From the NCBI RefSeq assembly GCF_005886805.2, contig NZ_CP045430.1:1240001-1304000 (forward strand): a stretch of 64,000 nt of DNA. The letters run 5' to 3'. Below the pieces are notes generated by a model. The model was not told the DNA's origin. It worked only from the letters and a program-made list of their open reading frames with translations, and did not search any database. Below are positions 9,066 through 19,048 of this stretch, in pieces (within the stretch, counting starts at the first letter, position 1; every line of letters begins with the position of its first letter). The DNA is from Pseudoalteromonas rubra. GTDB taxonomy: Bacteria; Pseudomonadota; Gammaproteobacteria; Enterobacterales; Alteromonadaceae. A program made the translations under genes and the position numbers.

Positions 9066-10274
9066 TTATAACTTGCGCTTTATACCCGATTTAGCTCGCT
9101 CTTTTATATTGGTTTGGATATAAATCTGATCAGTCGTCGCGATTTTTGAGTGACCAAGGTCTTCAGATAAATGCTTCAGTGGTCTGTGCTGCGCGTCATG
9201 GGTAGCACCAGTGTGCCTTAACCAATGGGAGGTCGCAGCTTGTAGATTTTCTGACTCTTCCTGAAAACCATCTTCATTCAGTTTTTTTATTGCAAGATCA
9301 AAGCTCTCCTGAACGATGCGACGGATTTGTCTGACATTCATCCCGCCGCTTCCTCTTAGCTTATGAATAATGGGATGTGGCTCATCAACACGGGGGAGGG
9401 AGCTCAAACCACGGCTCAGGCGATAACGTTTAAGGTAATCAATAAAGTCCTCGCTCAAGGTAACATCCCTGAGTTTGTTGCCTTTTCCCATAATACGTAA
9501 AAACCAAAACCCGTCCTGATCTTGCCAAAAATGACTCATTACCGGTGCCCATTGTGGTCTATCAGACAGTTCAGAGATACGCAGATATAAGCCTTTTAAA
9601 CAGGCGAGGGTAAACAGGTTACGCTCAAGCTTGGGATCCTTTTCGCAACGATCTTTTGTAACGCCAAACACATATTCCCATTGTAAATCACTAAGCGTGT
9701 CAGGCAGCTTAATCTGCGACTGAACAACCAGATAAGGACAGTTCTTTTTAACAACAGGAACGAAATTTGTAAAAGTTCTTTCTTCTAAAATCGCAAATTT
9801 ATAAAATACATTGAGCGCGGTGAACATAGATGAAAGTGTTTGCTGACTAACCCCATTAGCCTTGTAAACAAAGGGACGCCAGCTTGGGTTAACTCGTCTA
9901 AAGCCTTCAATATCCTTAAATCGCCATTGTACTGAATCCGCTACCCACTCATCTTTTGTTTCAACAACAAACTCAACATAACCCTCAATGTCTTCTCGTT
10001 TTAAGTCGAACACCGAGGTCTTTTGAATACACCAGGCCCACAGGAAAAAACGCTCAATCTCATTGCGAAAACGATTAAAAGTGGCTTCAGATTTACGGCC
10101 ATATACGTACAAAAACTGATAAAGAAATGCTAGTTCACCTTTACACCGTTCGGGATCAAACACGTCATTTTTCAAAAAGTGGTCAATATCAGGGTACTCA
10201 GTTGCCAGTGTATTGTCTTCAAGATGCGCAACTAAATATCTAAGCTGTCTGAGTGTGTCAACGAGAGGCGTCAT
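9066..10274 (-). CDS. tyrosine recombinase/integrase
   Basis: A 402-residue phage-type integrase that cuts and rejoins DNA through a covalent tyrosine intermediate. An N-terminal SAM-like/core-binding domain covers about 45-165; the catalytic domain carries Arg232 in LYLRISEL, Lys in IMGKGNK (about 263-266), His350 and Arg353 in HWLRHTGATH, His375 in DLGHSKIATT and nucleophile Tyr385 in TDQIYIQT. All catalytic residues are present, so it should be active. It stands alone: no excisionase, transposase or phage genes are adjacent, and no flanking direct repeats were recognised. It resembles the long stand-alone integrases common in marine Gammaproteobacteria rather than XerC/XerD, which are about 300 residues. 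Its presence beside an AT-rich gap suggests an integration hot spot. Confidence 0.9.
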   Translation of the reverse strand: MTPLVDTLRQLRYLVAHLEDNTLATEYPDIDHFLKNDVFDPERCKGELAFLYQFLYVYGRKSEATFNRFRNEIERFFLWAWCIQKTSVFDLKREDIEGYVEFVVETKDEWVADSVQWRFKDIEGFRRVNPSWRPFVYKANGVSQQTLSSMFTALNVFYKFAILEERTFTNFVPVVKKNCPYLVVQSQIKLPDTLSDLQWEYVFGVTKDRCEKDPKLERNLFTLACLKGLYLRISELSDRPQWAPVMSHFWQDQDGFWFLRIMGKGNKLRDVTLSEDFIDYLKRYRLSRGLSSLPRVDEPHPIIHKLRGSGGMNVRQIRRIVQESFDLAIKKLNEDGFQEESENLQAATSHWLRHTGATHDAQHRPLKHLSEDLGHSKIATTDQIYIQTNIKERAKSGIKRKL

Positions 10275-10398
10275 AAGGTGTGTATAACACTGATTATTTA
10301 AACAGTGGTTTATTCTGACCTAAGCATTTGTAGATTGCAACGGTCTTATCCCACTAAAAGGAAAATTACACACCCATCGACTGAGTCTGTCCGGGCAA

Positions 10399-11247
10399 TT
10401 AAACCTCGACCTTTCTATCCGACTGCTTAACGTACTCCAGAATGATGAGAAGATTACAGATGAACCATAAATCTTTGATAATGAACAAGCCTAGTCCATC
10501 AATCACTGTTGCATCGGAAAAACCCCCGTCAGCGGTGAACAAGAATGTCTGAGTCATAACGAATACCGCACCGGTCCCAGCCAGACCAGCGAGTATCACA
10601 ACACGCTTGTTAAACCAAACCCCAAACCCGAGAACAATAGCAAAAACCAGGTCATAGATACCTATCAAATCAGATGCCTGCTGTACACTAAACAGAGTAT
10701 ATAACCAGCTCATGAAAGGCGAAGTTTCGACCAGGGGCACGATTGCTTTTGCTTCAAGTTCTAAGAACTTCATACCACCAATCCAGAATAAAACAATCGC
10801 AACTGGTATATAGTTCAGTAATGCATGGGTACGGATATCTACACGTGTACCAAAACACAAATAAAATGCCAGAGGCAAAAGCGCAAAATACTTAATAATA
10901 CCCTGGCCCGATCCGATTACAGGAAACCCTCCGTGTTCAGCTATCCAGCGGCTTGAATCGAATAAGGTTAATAGCATAATAACACTTACGAAAATTATTA
11001 AGAAAAATTGAGGTCTGCGAAGAGAAGGTAATATTGGCGATGAAGCCAAGATGATCCCCGCGAATAAAAACAATCCGCCTAAAAATAGGCCGAGATTTGA
11101 CGAAGAATAAATATCTGTAAGAGAATAGAAACCAAACGCCTTTTCTACATATCCAGAATGACCGCCGAGCATAAAAGAAGTGCCAATCACAACCAGACTG
11201 GACGCAATGACAAAAGCGATTAGCTTGAAATTAATTGAGTGAGACAT
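10399..11247 (-). CDS. DUF417 (YkgB/RclC-like) inner-membrane protein
   Basis: A 282-residue polytopic membrane protein with about eight hydrophobic segments. The C-terminal two thirds resemble the DUF417 family, with FWIGGMKFLELEAKAIVPLV, SPFMSWLYTLFSVQQASDLIG and TFLFTADGG followed by GLFIIKDLWF. E. coli RclC/YkgB belongs to this family and is linked to reactive chlorine resistance, but that role cannot be transferred with confidence. The protein is longer than the usual 190 residues or so because of an extra N-terminal membrane region of about 100 residues. It lies between the integrase and the subtilase, with no partner genes. Confidence 0.75.
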   Translation of the reverse strand: MSHSINFKLIAFVIASSLVVIGTSFMLGGHSGYVEKAFGFYSLTDIYSSSNLGLFLGGLFLFAGIILASSPILPSLRRPQFFLIIFVSVIMLLTLFDSSRWIAEHGGFPVIGSGQGIIKYFALLPLAFYLCFGTRVDIRTHALLNYIPVAIVLFWIGGMKFLELEAKAIVPLVETSPFMSWLYTLFSVQQASDLIGIYDLVFAIVLGFGVWFNKRVVILAGLAGTGAVFVMTQTFLFTADGGFSDATVIDGLGLFIIKDLWFICNLLIILEYVKQSDRKVEV

Positions 11248-11444
11248 AGTGTTCCTGAAATATTGATTGTCCTTAGGAGACCGGTAAAGACAATATTTAT
11301 TTCACGAGCTCTCAAATTTGTCTTTTAGACTACTGAGATGACTAAAATATACGTCGACGTTCTTTTTGCTCTTTGAGTTCACATAAACACAAAGTAGGCA
11401 ACCACCTGAGTACCAGCAGCTCACGCACACTTACCTAAATAAGA

Positions 11445-11470
11445 AAGCAGGGCAACTAATTGCCCCGCTT
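11445..11470 (-). terminator. intrinsic terminator of the S8 peptidase gene
   Basis: An 11-bp stem with one mismatch (AAGCAGGGCAA/TTGCCCCGCTT, loop CTAA) lies 26 bases past the stop on the coding strand and is followed there by TTTCTTATTT. Confidence 0.75.
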
Positions 11471-11496
11471 AAAAGCAAACCGCTGTAAGGTATCCG

Positions 11497-13290
11497 TTAG
11501 TTTGTTTGTGCTTCCAGGCTTACACCGTTATATGATGAGTAGCCGCGCAGCATGATGTGATAAGTCCCTGCAGAGGGATTATTCACTGTACATACTTCAT
11601 TGTTACCATTTTTGTAAGGCCGACAATCATAGGTCGTGCGAGTAGGTTGCGCATTTGCGCGTACATACAAATCAGCGTCACCTGAGCCACCGCTCATAGT
11701 AAAGGTTACTTTGCTTACGCCATTACCAACGTTAAATGTATAGAAAGTTTCACTGCCAGATCCACCACTCAGGCTAGTTTTTGCAACGCCATCTTGTAGT
11801 TCATTGCCACCGCCGCCATTGAGCGCTGCATCTACAGCTGCAGAAGCATCAATGATACCCGTTCCACAACTGCTACAAGTAGCAGGGAAACTGCGAGTCG
11901 TGCTCTTCAAAATACTTTCAACTTCGTCCGGTGTTGCAGTAGGCTTAGCTTGCTTAATCAGCGCGGCGACACCAGCAACATGCGGTGCTGCCATTGATGT
12001 ACCCTGTGAGTATGCATAGCTGTCACTGGAAGGTGTGTTGCTGCCGGTGTTATAAGTTGACAGAATACCTTCTGGATCATTAGCAAAACTCTGCGCACCA
12101 CCTGGTGCTGCAACGTCGATATTTGATCCGTAGTTAGAGTAATATGCACGACCGCCATTACGACCTACAGAAGCAACATTGATAATGCCTGAACAGTTAC
12201 CCGGGTTGAAGTTTGCAGAATTTGCGTTGCTGTTACCCGCCGCGATAACAATAGTTGCACCATTTGCACGCGCAGTATTAATCGCACTCTGTGTGGTAGA
12301 GCTACAAGCCCCCTGGCCACCCAAACTCATATTAATGACATCCGCTGGATTTGCATTTGCCGGCACGCCAGAAACCGAGCCGCCAGACGCCCAGATGATA
12401 CCATCAGCAATATCAGAAGTCAGACCGCCACATTTTCCAAGTACGCGAACGGGTACTACTTTCGCATCGTATGCAACGCCGGCAACCCCCTGACCGTTGT
12501 TTGATACGGCCGCAACTGTACCTGCTACATGTGTACCGTGCCAGCTAGAGCTACGTGCGCTGTGAGTATAACCACACTCATTCGCAGATACCGCGTCACC
12601 AGGATCGCGAGCATCGCTATCACGACCACCACCGTCATTTGCTACAGACAAATTAGAGATCATGTCGTAGCCTTGCAAAATATTTGGATTCAGATCAGAG
12701 TGTGGACGATAACCGGTATCCAGAACAGCGACTACGACACCATTACCAGTTGATTTGTCCCATGCGGCCGGGGCATTAATACCACCTGCAGATTCAAAAT
12801 AGTGCCACTGATCAGAATAGCGTGGATCGTTCGGCGTTGCGAACGGCTGTAGCATTTGGTCAATTTCGATATATTCGATATTGCCTGTAGATGCCATTTC
12901 CTGCATCAAGCTTTGTGCTTCTGCCGCTGTCAATGTCTTATCTACGCGCATAACGTGGTGATTGCTTAAAGCCATTTTACGAACATACTTGGTTTGTAGT
13001 GAAGCTTTCTTTTTACTTTTGAAGTTCTTTACAAAGCTTTGTGCTCGCGCGTTCATCATTGCAGGAGACATATCAGCATCAGAGATAGACATAAGTTGGT
13101 TGCTGTTATCTTTATACTTGATGATAAATTGAGTACCAGCTGTATTCTGACCTTCAATTTTCTGGCTCAGTTGCGTCATGCTTGCAGCGGAGTGGAGTGC
13201 TTCAACCTCACTTGCGAATGCATGGGTTGTAGCGAACATACCTGAAACAGCCAGCGCGATGGCTCCAATTTTTAAATTATTAGTTGTCAT
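11497..13290 (-). CDS. secreted S8 (subtilisin-family) serine protease with PPC domain
   Basis: A 597-residue extracellular endopeptidase. Signal peptide at 1-27 (ending AFASE-type), an inhibitor I9-like propeptide at about 50-148, then the peptidase S8 domain with catalytic Asp191 in VLDTGYRPHSDL, His251 in HGTHVAGTV, oxyanion Asn353 in IAAGNSNAN and Ser432 in QGTSMAAPHVAG. After a Gly-rich linker (about 493-498) comes a bacterial pre-peptidase C-terminal (PPC) domain, about 505-592, with the typical GDADLYVRANAQPT. The triad is complete and paired cysteines are present, as expected for an exported enzyme. It has its own terminator and a long upstream gap. Likely role: scavenging protein in the marine environment. 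It does not form an operon with the M43 protease upstream. Confidence 0.95.
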   Translation of the reverse strand: MTTNNLKIGAIALAVSGMFATTHAFASEVEALHSAASMTQLSQKIEGQNTAGTQFIIKYKDNSNQLMSISDADMSPAMMNARAQSFVKNFKSKKKASLQTKYVRKMALSNHHVMRVDKTLTAAEAQSLMQEMASTGNIEYIEIDQMLQPFATPNDPRYSDQWHYFESAGGINAPAAWDKSTGNGVVVAVLDTGYRPHSDLNPNILQGYDMISNLSVANDGGGRDSDARDPGDAVSANECGYTHSARSSSWHGTHVAGTVAAVSNNGQGVAGVAYDAKVVPVRVLGKCGGLTSDIADGIIWASGGSVSGVPANANPADVINMSLGGQGACSSTTQSAINTARANGATIVIAAGNSNANSANFNPGNCSGIINVASVGRNGGRAYYSNYGSNIDVAAPGGAQSFANDPEGILSTYNTGSNTPSSDSYAYSQGTSMAAPHVAGVAALIKQAKPTATPDEVESILKSTTRSFPATCSSCGTGIIDASAAVDAALNGGGGNELQDGVAKTSLSGGSGSETFYTFNVGNGVSKVTFTMSGGSGDADLYVRANAQPTRTTYDCRPYKNGNNEVCTVNNPSAGTYHIMLRGYSSYNGVSLEAQTN

Positions 13291-13986
13291 AATAGTTTTT
13301 CCCTAGATTAGTTGTTGTTCCTTCCGTCCAAGATTAAGTACAGAAGGTTCACAACTGTAAACACAGGGTTACCGTTTGTTTAAATTACTTTTGGCTATAT
13401 AAAATACAATTCGGGTTATAAGACATGACTTTATTTCACATACTTCATTGTTTTGTAATATTTTATCGACAAAAAAATGACTAGTTATGATATATTCTTC
13501 ATGTAAATGAATGTAAACAGTTAGTAATGTTTTATTAGCATTTCAAACGTTTTAATGTCGATAATTTCAGCACGATACTGTTAAGATTGCCTTATCAAAC
13601 AGCAATCCAAATTTCCCCGTCGAACGGATTTCACTCTTGTAATAAACTAATACCTGAGCGGTAACCACTTCCCACTAACGCGAGCTATCGCATTTCAAAA
13701 GCAAAATTCTGAACATAAAACGAACGGGCGTTTATCAAAACACGCCTGCTTAAAAGTAGGCATAAATGCATAAAAACATATTAAATCCATACATATATAT
13801 GTATATTTTTACTCTTTTAAGAACAGCTAGGCCAATGATTAACTGACACTTATCAGGGTAGGGGAAAGTTCACAGAGCTTAGGTAAGCTTCACTCTCATT
13901 AAGCCTGGCTTGCTTAATGGTTTTTGCAGAGCAGGGCAGCATCGCGTCCGATGCAGCCCTGTAATCAAATAAAGACTAGTACTTCG
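13291..13986. other. 696-bp non-coding gap between the two protease genes
   Basis: This holds the promoter region of the S8 protease gene (transcribed leftwards) and the 3' region of the M43 protease gene. It is AT-rich at 13380-13560 and 13740-13830. Two hairpins lie at its right end: CATTAAGC/GCTTAATG at 13897-13919 and the larger one listed at 13932-13961. No convincing gene on either strand. Confidence 0.5.
13932..13961 (-). terminator. terminator-like hairpin after the M43 peptidase gene
   Basis: CAGGGC-A-GCATCG pairs with CGATGC-A-GCCCTG around a four-base loop, 26 bases beyond the stop codon. A clear U tract is missing, so it may instead protect the mRNA 3' end. Confidence 0.5.
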
Positions 13987-16900
13987 CTACAGCCCACGGC
14001 ATTGCTGGGCGTCAAAGTCCACTATGATACTTGCATTGGTGGTATCGCCTGTGATCTTAAGATAAGACCAATACTCACTGCCAGCTGCAATTTGGATGCA
14101 CTCCGTTGTTGTACCTGAGTTGGACTCTGCATCTTTATCATTATCACTTGGCCAGCCGCCATTTTTATACAGTATATGTAAGTTACTCGTGCCATGCGCC
14201 GTTGTGATTGCCACATTTTGTGCAGATGACACATCGCCGATCGATAACCACACGGTGCCATCTCCGCCCAGGCATTCAGCTTTACCAGCTTCCAGACGAC
14301 CTCCAATTACCGGCTGCTGCGTCGCACATGCATCAGGTATAGTCCCACTCGTATCTTTAGCCATTACCTCAATGGTATAGTCCTCTACTTCGCCGTCGCC
14401 GATGGTGCCACACGCACTTTGAGCCGCGCCATTATACTTCATGGCAATACGTAACCTCGCTTTCGTACCTACCATGTTTGCGGGAACATTAATTGTTCCT
14501 GTTACTTCACCTTTGCCTGACACATCAGATAGAACCTGCTCAGATTGTTCGAACTGACCGTTGTTATTAAAGTCGATCCAGGCAACCCAGTGTTCAGTGT
14601 AGGAACCACCCGGAGTAAAGGTAAACTGGTTATCACCCTCTGTCAGTTTAATAGTCTGGTCTGAAAAGTCGCTATATCCGTTCGCCGGTGAAGGGTTACT
14701 AAATGTGCCACTTTGGACATTTGCAATCCATTCATATCGGGTATTACCGCTGGCAGAGCAATATTCGATACCCGTAATGTCGACTAAAGCTTGTGCGCTA
14801 TGGCTTAGGCCATCGTTATCTGTCACTTTCAACGTGGCAGTATAATTTCCTGCCTGAGCATAGGTATGCGTTGGGTTGGCATCACTACTTGAATTACCAT
14901 CTCCAAACTGCCACAAGTAGCTGACAATATTACCGTCTGTATCTTCCGAACCAGCACTACTAAATGTAACAGACTGACCATTCATAGCGGAGTAGGGACC
15001 ATTGGCCTGAGCAGTAGGTGCAACACGCTCTAATTTAACTTCAGCCGTGGTGGTATCCGTTGATGTATTTCCATCGTTATCTGTGACGGTTAACTTAACT
15101 GTAAAGACATCTGTACTTTGATAAGTGTGTATCGGACTCAGCGAAGTCGATGTATTACCGTCACCAAATTCCCATAAATAACTAACTATGCTGCCATTCG
15201 CATCATTTGAGCCTGAGGCGCTAAACTGAATAGCTTCGCCAATGATGGCACTGTAGGGTCCATTTGCTTCGGCGATTGGTAATTCAGAATTTGCCGCTCG
15301 TTCATAATAAACAACCAATGATGCATCGCTATACTCAAGGAAAGGATCTATCATAATGTTCAGCTGACCGCCACCTGCGTCAAATTCACAATACTCGCTG
15401 TGCCTTGGCGCACTGAAGGGACCACAATCATGATTATCTGCAGTCGGTACAGAGTTTAAACTAACGTATGCGTCCGGATCTCCCTGATAGCCACCCGGCA
15501 TGACCGCAACAGTGCGCAAAGCATCTGACGGAATATCAAATTGATACGTTTTTGGTTCTGCGCCTTTAGCAGAGCTTAAACCTGTTACTTCAGCCAAAAA
15601 CACACGCTCACACCCATTACACAGCGTATCGTCCACACCAGAAATTACGCTCAGCGTCGCATTAGAGTATGCGCTAAATGCATCGATCGCTGTATGGTAA
15701 GAGTCTGTGCTTGAAGGCGCTGAGATCGTGACCAACTCAGGTGAACCGGCGCTTCGGAATGAGATAAAATCGGCGTCCCAGTTATCTCCATTTTTTACCG
15801 GCGCTTTACCTTTAGAGACATACATATCCGGGTCTTCATCATAGCCATCCAGATAAAAAGCGACAGCCTGAGTGCCTGCTGGAATCGTGATCTCATAGTT
15901 GTCTACATCGCCTTTTTGACCAGACAGATTAGAAAATGACTGGATCACATCACCTTTTGGCGGTAATACTGCGCCAGAAGTACCATCCCAGGGGTGGTCG
16001 GCATTACTGGTATATTCTTCAAGGCCTGTTGCAATCAGGTTTGCATTAGACCATAGCGTTGCCCTGGCGGGCCCATGAAGCGCAGCGGTCATTCTGTCCA
16101 CTTGGTCCTGCGTGAACATGGCATAGTTATCCGAATAATGCATAAAGTTTTCGGTGTTTGTTGGCTGATCCAGGCAGTTTTTTGCATTATTTTGTAATAT
16201 GCTGCTACTCATTTGTGGTGTATCACATGATCCATCACCGGTCGCGTTACAAAATGCCTCAGAGTGGATTGTACATACATTGCCGTCAAACGTGTGGGGC
16301 AGGTTTAGCCAGTGGCCAAATTCGTGAGTTAGCACAGAGCGGAAGTTTTCGTTGGTGTTTGCACCAACATAATCCCCGTTATAGACAACGCGAGATAGAC
16401 CGTTTTGCGACATACTTAACTGAGGGTACCAGGCAACACCTGAGTTGTTGGTTGAACCATCATCATATAAGTCTTGCTGAATATAGATATTCATGTACTT
16501 AAAATTGTCCCAGGCGTCTGCGGCAATCTGGTCATCAACACCGCTTCCTTTACCGTAGCCTGCTTTTTGCGGATAGCGCACGATACCATTCGTAGGCTGA
16601 CCATTTGGATCTTTTTTGGCGAGCACAAACTCAATATTCAGATTTTCGCGTATTGCCTGAAATTCTGGCGCGATAGGACCGTCATCGGTGATCAGACCCA
16701 GAAAATCCTGATTGGACTTGTTCAGACCGTCAATCACTTTCTGTTCGGTTAAGCAATAGGTCCCTGACTCACAGTTGTACCTGTCTCCATAAATATGCAC
16801 GACCACTGGAATATAGTAACGCCCGGGGATACCATTGCCGTTTTCTGCCGCCAAGTCTTCCTGATTAGCCAAAGATGACATAATTTGCGTCGCGAAGCCG

Positions 16901-17172
16901 GAGCTAATCGATTGCTGTCTGAGATTCTCTTTTTGGATAGATGACCAATCCTGTGAATTGTGGTCCGTACCACAAATTTGGCCTTCATGGGTATGGCCCT
17001 TGGTCGAGGTTGCACTTAAAAGCAGCGAGTTGTTGGATGCAGCCGAACCTGACTCTAAAGATTGACCGGCCAGAGCCGATCCACACGTCAGCGTCGACAG
17101 CGCTATTAACATAGCATAACTGAGTTTATTTCTGGCCGGTGTCTTTGCCAATACTTGTTTAGCAAAAGGCAT
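13987..17172 (-). CDS. secreted M43-type zinc metalloprotease with PKD and GEVED domains
   Basis: A 1061-residue exported protein. A signal peptide is likely within 1-36 (hydrophobic AMLIALSTLTCGSALA). The pappalysin-like M43 catalytic domain (about 120-390) has the zinc motif HEFGHWLNLPH with His283, Glu284, His287 and His293, and a Met-turn region near FMHYSDNYAMF. Next come two PPC-like beta domains (about 410-625), two PKD domains (about 632-800; EANGPYSAIIGEAIQFSASG and QANGPYSAMNGQSVTFSSAG), a GEVED domain (about 805-945, ending GDGEVEDYTIEV) and a cysteine-containing C-terminal domain. The multi-domain tail suggests binding to particulate protein. CAGGAGAATACT directly before the ATG is a good ribosome-binding site. 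Expected to be a broad or collagen-like protein degrader; substrate is inferred only. Confidence 0.93.
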   Translation of the reverse strand: MPFAKQVLAKTPARNKLSYAMLIALSTLTCGSALAGQSLESGSAASNNSLLLSATSTKGHTHEGQICGTDHNSQDWSSIQKENLRQQSISSGFATQIMSSLANQEDLAAENGNGIPGRYYIPVVVHIYGDRYNCESGTYCLTEQKVIDGLNKSNQDFLGLITDDGPIAPEFQAIRENLNIEFVLAKKDPNGQPTNGIVRYPQKAGYGKGSGVDDQIAADAWDNFKYMNIYIQQDLYDDGSTNNSGVAWYPQLSMSQNGLSRVVYNGDYVGANTNENFRSVLTHEFGHWLNLPHTFDGNVCTIHSEAFCNATGDGSCDTPQMSSSILQNNAKNCLDQPTNTENFMHYSDNYAMFTQDQVDRMTAALHGPARATLWSNANLIATGLEEYTSNADHPWDGTSGAVLPPKGDVIQSFSNLSGQKGDVDNYEITIPAGTQAVAFYLDGYDEDPDMYVSKGKAPVKNGDNWDADFISFRSAGSPELVTISAPSSTDSYHTAIDAFSAYSNATLSVISGVDDTLCNGCERVFLAEVTGLSSAKGAEPKTYQFDIPSDALRTVAVMPGGYQGDPDAYVSLNSVPTADNHDCGPFSAPRHSEYCEFDAGGGQLNIMIDPFLEYSDASLVVYYERAANSELPIAEANGPYSAIIGEAIQFSASGSNDANGSIVSYLWEFGDGNTSTSLSPIHTYQSTDVFTVKLTVTDNDGNTSTDTTTAEVKLERVAPTAQANGPYSAMNGQSVTFSSAGSEDTDGNIVSYLWQFGDGNSSSDANPTHTYAQAGNYTATLKVTDNDGLSHSAQALVDITGIEYCSASGNTRYEWIANVQSGTFSNPSPANGYSDFSDQTIKLTEGDNQFTFTPGGSYTEHWVAWIDFNNNGQFEQSEQVLSDVSGKGEVTGTINVPANMVGTKARLRIAMKYNGAAQSACGTIGDGEVEDYTIEVMAKDTSGTIPDACATQQPVIGGRLEAGKAECLGGDGTVWLSIGDVSSAQNVAITTAHGTSNLHILYKNGGWPSDNDKDAESNSGTTTECIQIAAGSEYWSYLKITGDTTNASIIVDFDAQQCRGL

Positions 17173-17678
17173 AGTATTCTCCTGTTGTTGATATATTTGT
17201 TAACAAGGTGATGCTCAATGCGAGTTCTCTTGTCCACCATGCAACTTGTAGTGTTATTATTTTTTACCGTTTTCAGTACTCTATTTTTTCTGTAACTACA
17301 TAAAAGTGCATTCATATCAGTTACCTAACCATCACACCTCAACAGCTGGTGGATTTCTGTACGTCATGAAAGCTTTTTGTAACTTACATGAATGAAATTA
17401 TATTGTATACAGTATAATTTAACATTTTGCATAATTGTTATTTTGAAGAAGTAGAGCAGGGATGCCCAAAAGTGAGCTAATGGGTTGTTTTTAGTGCTTA
17501 TGTTGGTTGGTCAAATAGAGGAGGTGAATGGCATGGCTTTGCCCAATTTGCTGGGTTTACTTGACTAAACTAAAACCTGATACGCGTGGTAATCAATCTA
17601 CTATTGGAATTTGATGCTTTGAGCACACACATTAGAATAGTAAAAATCAAAATAGTTTAACGATTGAAAGGAAACTAC
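17173..17678. other. 506-bp gap between M43 gene and KAP pseudogene
   Basis: Contains the divergent 5' region of the M43 gene and of the KAP remnant. A 22-bp near-perfect palindrome lies at 17397-17418. A 28-codon frame at 17528-17614 follows AGAGGAGGTGA, a very good ribosome-binding sequence, but its peptide resembles nothing I know. Confidence 0.5.
17397..17418. promoter_or_regulatory. 22-bp near-perfect palindrome, candidate operator upstream of the M43 gene
   Basis: ATTATA and TATAAT arms surround TTGTATACAG; only one base pair of eleven is mismatched. It lies about 225 bp before the M43 start and 260 bp before the KAP remnant, so either promoter could use it. Confidence 0.4.
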
Positions 17679-18994
17679 ATGACAACAGACACTAGTGACT
17701 TTGATGGATGGACAAAGCACTACAGTTGGGCAAACTGTAAACGTAGAAATGAACAGTATGGAAAATTCATAAGTTCATAAATAAAGGCGCAAAACAAGCC
17801 CTTTACTCTATAGTCAGTGAAATAACATCACAATTGGTAGCACAGCACGAAGGCTATAGGGCACATGAATATGAGCAAAAAGTGACCGAAACCGTTAAAA
17901 AGATATGGAATTCGATGCTAAAGATAGGTGGTTGCGCGGCGGTTCTTTCTGGCTTGGGTCCTATATACGCGCCAGCAAAAGACCTGCTAACTGCCAACAC
18001 AACTAGTGACAAAGAGCACAGCTTACAGTCACTGTATCCAAGGCAAAGAGAGGCAGTTAAGAGTCTAAAAGCGTTCCTAAGTGAATATGCAGAAGTAATT
18101 AACAATAAGCAAATAGTTGTCATAGTAGATGAACTTGACCGGTGCCGACCTAATTATGCGATTGAGTTACTTGAAACCATAAAGCACTTTTTTGAAATGC
18201 CTGGCTACATGTTTGTAGTCGCCACAGATACCGAACAGTTGGGACACTCGATAAAAGCCATATATGGATCTGATTTCAACGGCCAAGAGTATCTGTCTAG
18301 ATTTTTTATCCGCAGTGCAAAGCTGCCAGAGCCAGACAAACTTACTTTTAGCAAATACCTTGTTGAGTCCTCGCAAATAGGTCAAATATTGGAGGAGCTT
18401 CAACTACCGCTCAAGCTTGAGAAAGAAACTCCCTTTGAACACATAAGTAATATTCTGGCATGTATTGGGACGATATATCAGCTTTCATTGAGAAGAATGG
18501 AGCAATTATTTGCAAAATTTGAATCCATAATTAGTTACATCGGTACGAACACATATTGTGACTGTCATCTAATGCTCCAATTAGTTTGCGAACATGATCA
18601 CCCTGAATACATGTATTCTTATCAAGAAAAAAAGCTTAGTAAAAGAGATATAGTTGATGAGAAGCTAGTTGCCAAATATCAGCAAAAGAGGTCTTATGGT
18701 AAGGAAGGTTCTGCTGGCTATGCAAAAAAGATTAGAAAAGAAAGCACGGATTACTTATATATCGCTGACTTATTCGCCTATATCTTTATCTTGCATTCAG
18801 CCTCAGCTGGCGTAAAGAGCGCAACAATTGATGACACTCAATGGAGGAAACTGAATCAAGTTGCTCCAATCAACGAACCTGAAGCTTTCGTTACAGTTGG
18901 CTATTACAAGCTATTTACCGAAAAAGCTCCATTAAACACAATGCAATTTGAAGACTACTTCAGATATGTGGAACTCGCTGCTAACTTTGAATAG
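17679..18994 (+). pseudogene. KAP-family P-loop NTPase, disrupted by internal deletion
   Basis: KAP NTPases are STAND-like ATPases; some occur in antiviral systems. An N-terminal fragment starts at ATG 17679 behind AAGGAAACTAC and reads 33 residues (TSDFDGWTKHYSWANCK is a typical KAP start) to a TAA at 17778-17780. The rest continues in another frame from about 17762 (KIHKFINKGAKQALYSIVSE) to 18994, where the longest frame begins at TTG 17834 (386 codons). It keeps Walker B IVVIVDELDRCRPNYAIELL and VVATDTEQLGHSIKAIYGSD, but the Walker A (GxxGxGKT) segment and the stretch between are absent. TTCATAA occurs twice in tandem (17766-17772, 17774-17780) at the junction. An ATP-binding protein is unlikely. 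No partner defence genes are adjacent. Confidence 0.85.
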
Positions 18995-19048
18995 CATTCT
19001 ATGAAATGACAGTGATTAATATCAAACAATTCAGTTTCGCAAGAGAGT

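Noticed and set aside
10399..13290. Genomic island with integrase, DUF417 and protease genes as cargo
   Set aside because: No flanking direct repeats, tRNA gene or composition change over the protease genes was found; only the 670-bp gap looks accessory.
14096..14380. 94-codon plus-strand frames opposite the M43 C-terminus
   Set aside because: They lie wholly inside the well-supported M43 coding sequence on the other strand and have no family signature.
17106..17315. 69-codon minus-strand frame overlapping the start of the M43 gene
   Set aside because: It overlaps the M43 signal-peptide region in another frame, has no ribosome-binding site of its own, and the peptide has no recognisable pattern.
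17834..18994. KAP NTPase as an intact 386-residue gene starting at TTG
   Set aside because: It would lack Walker A, has no ribosome-binding site, and a matching KAP N-terminus exists upstream in another frame.
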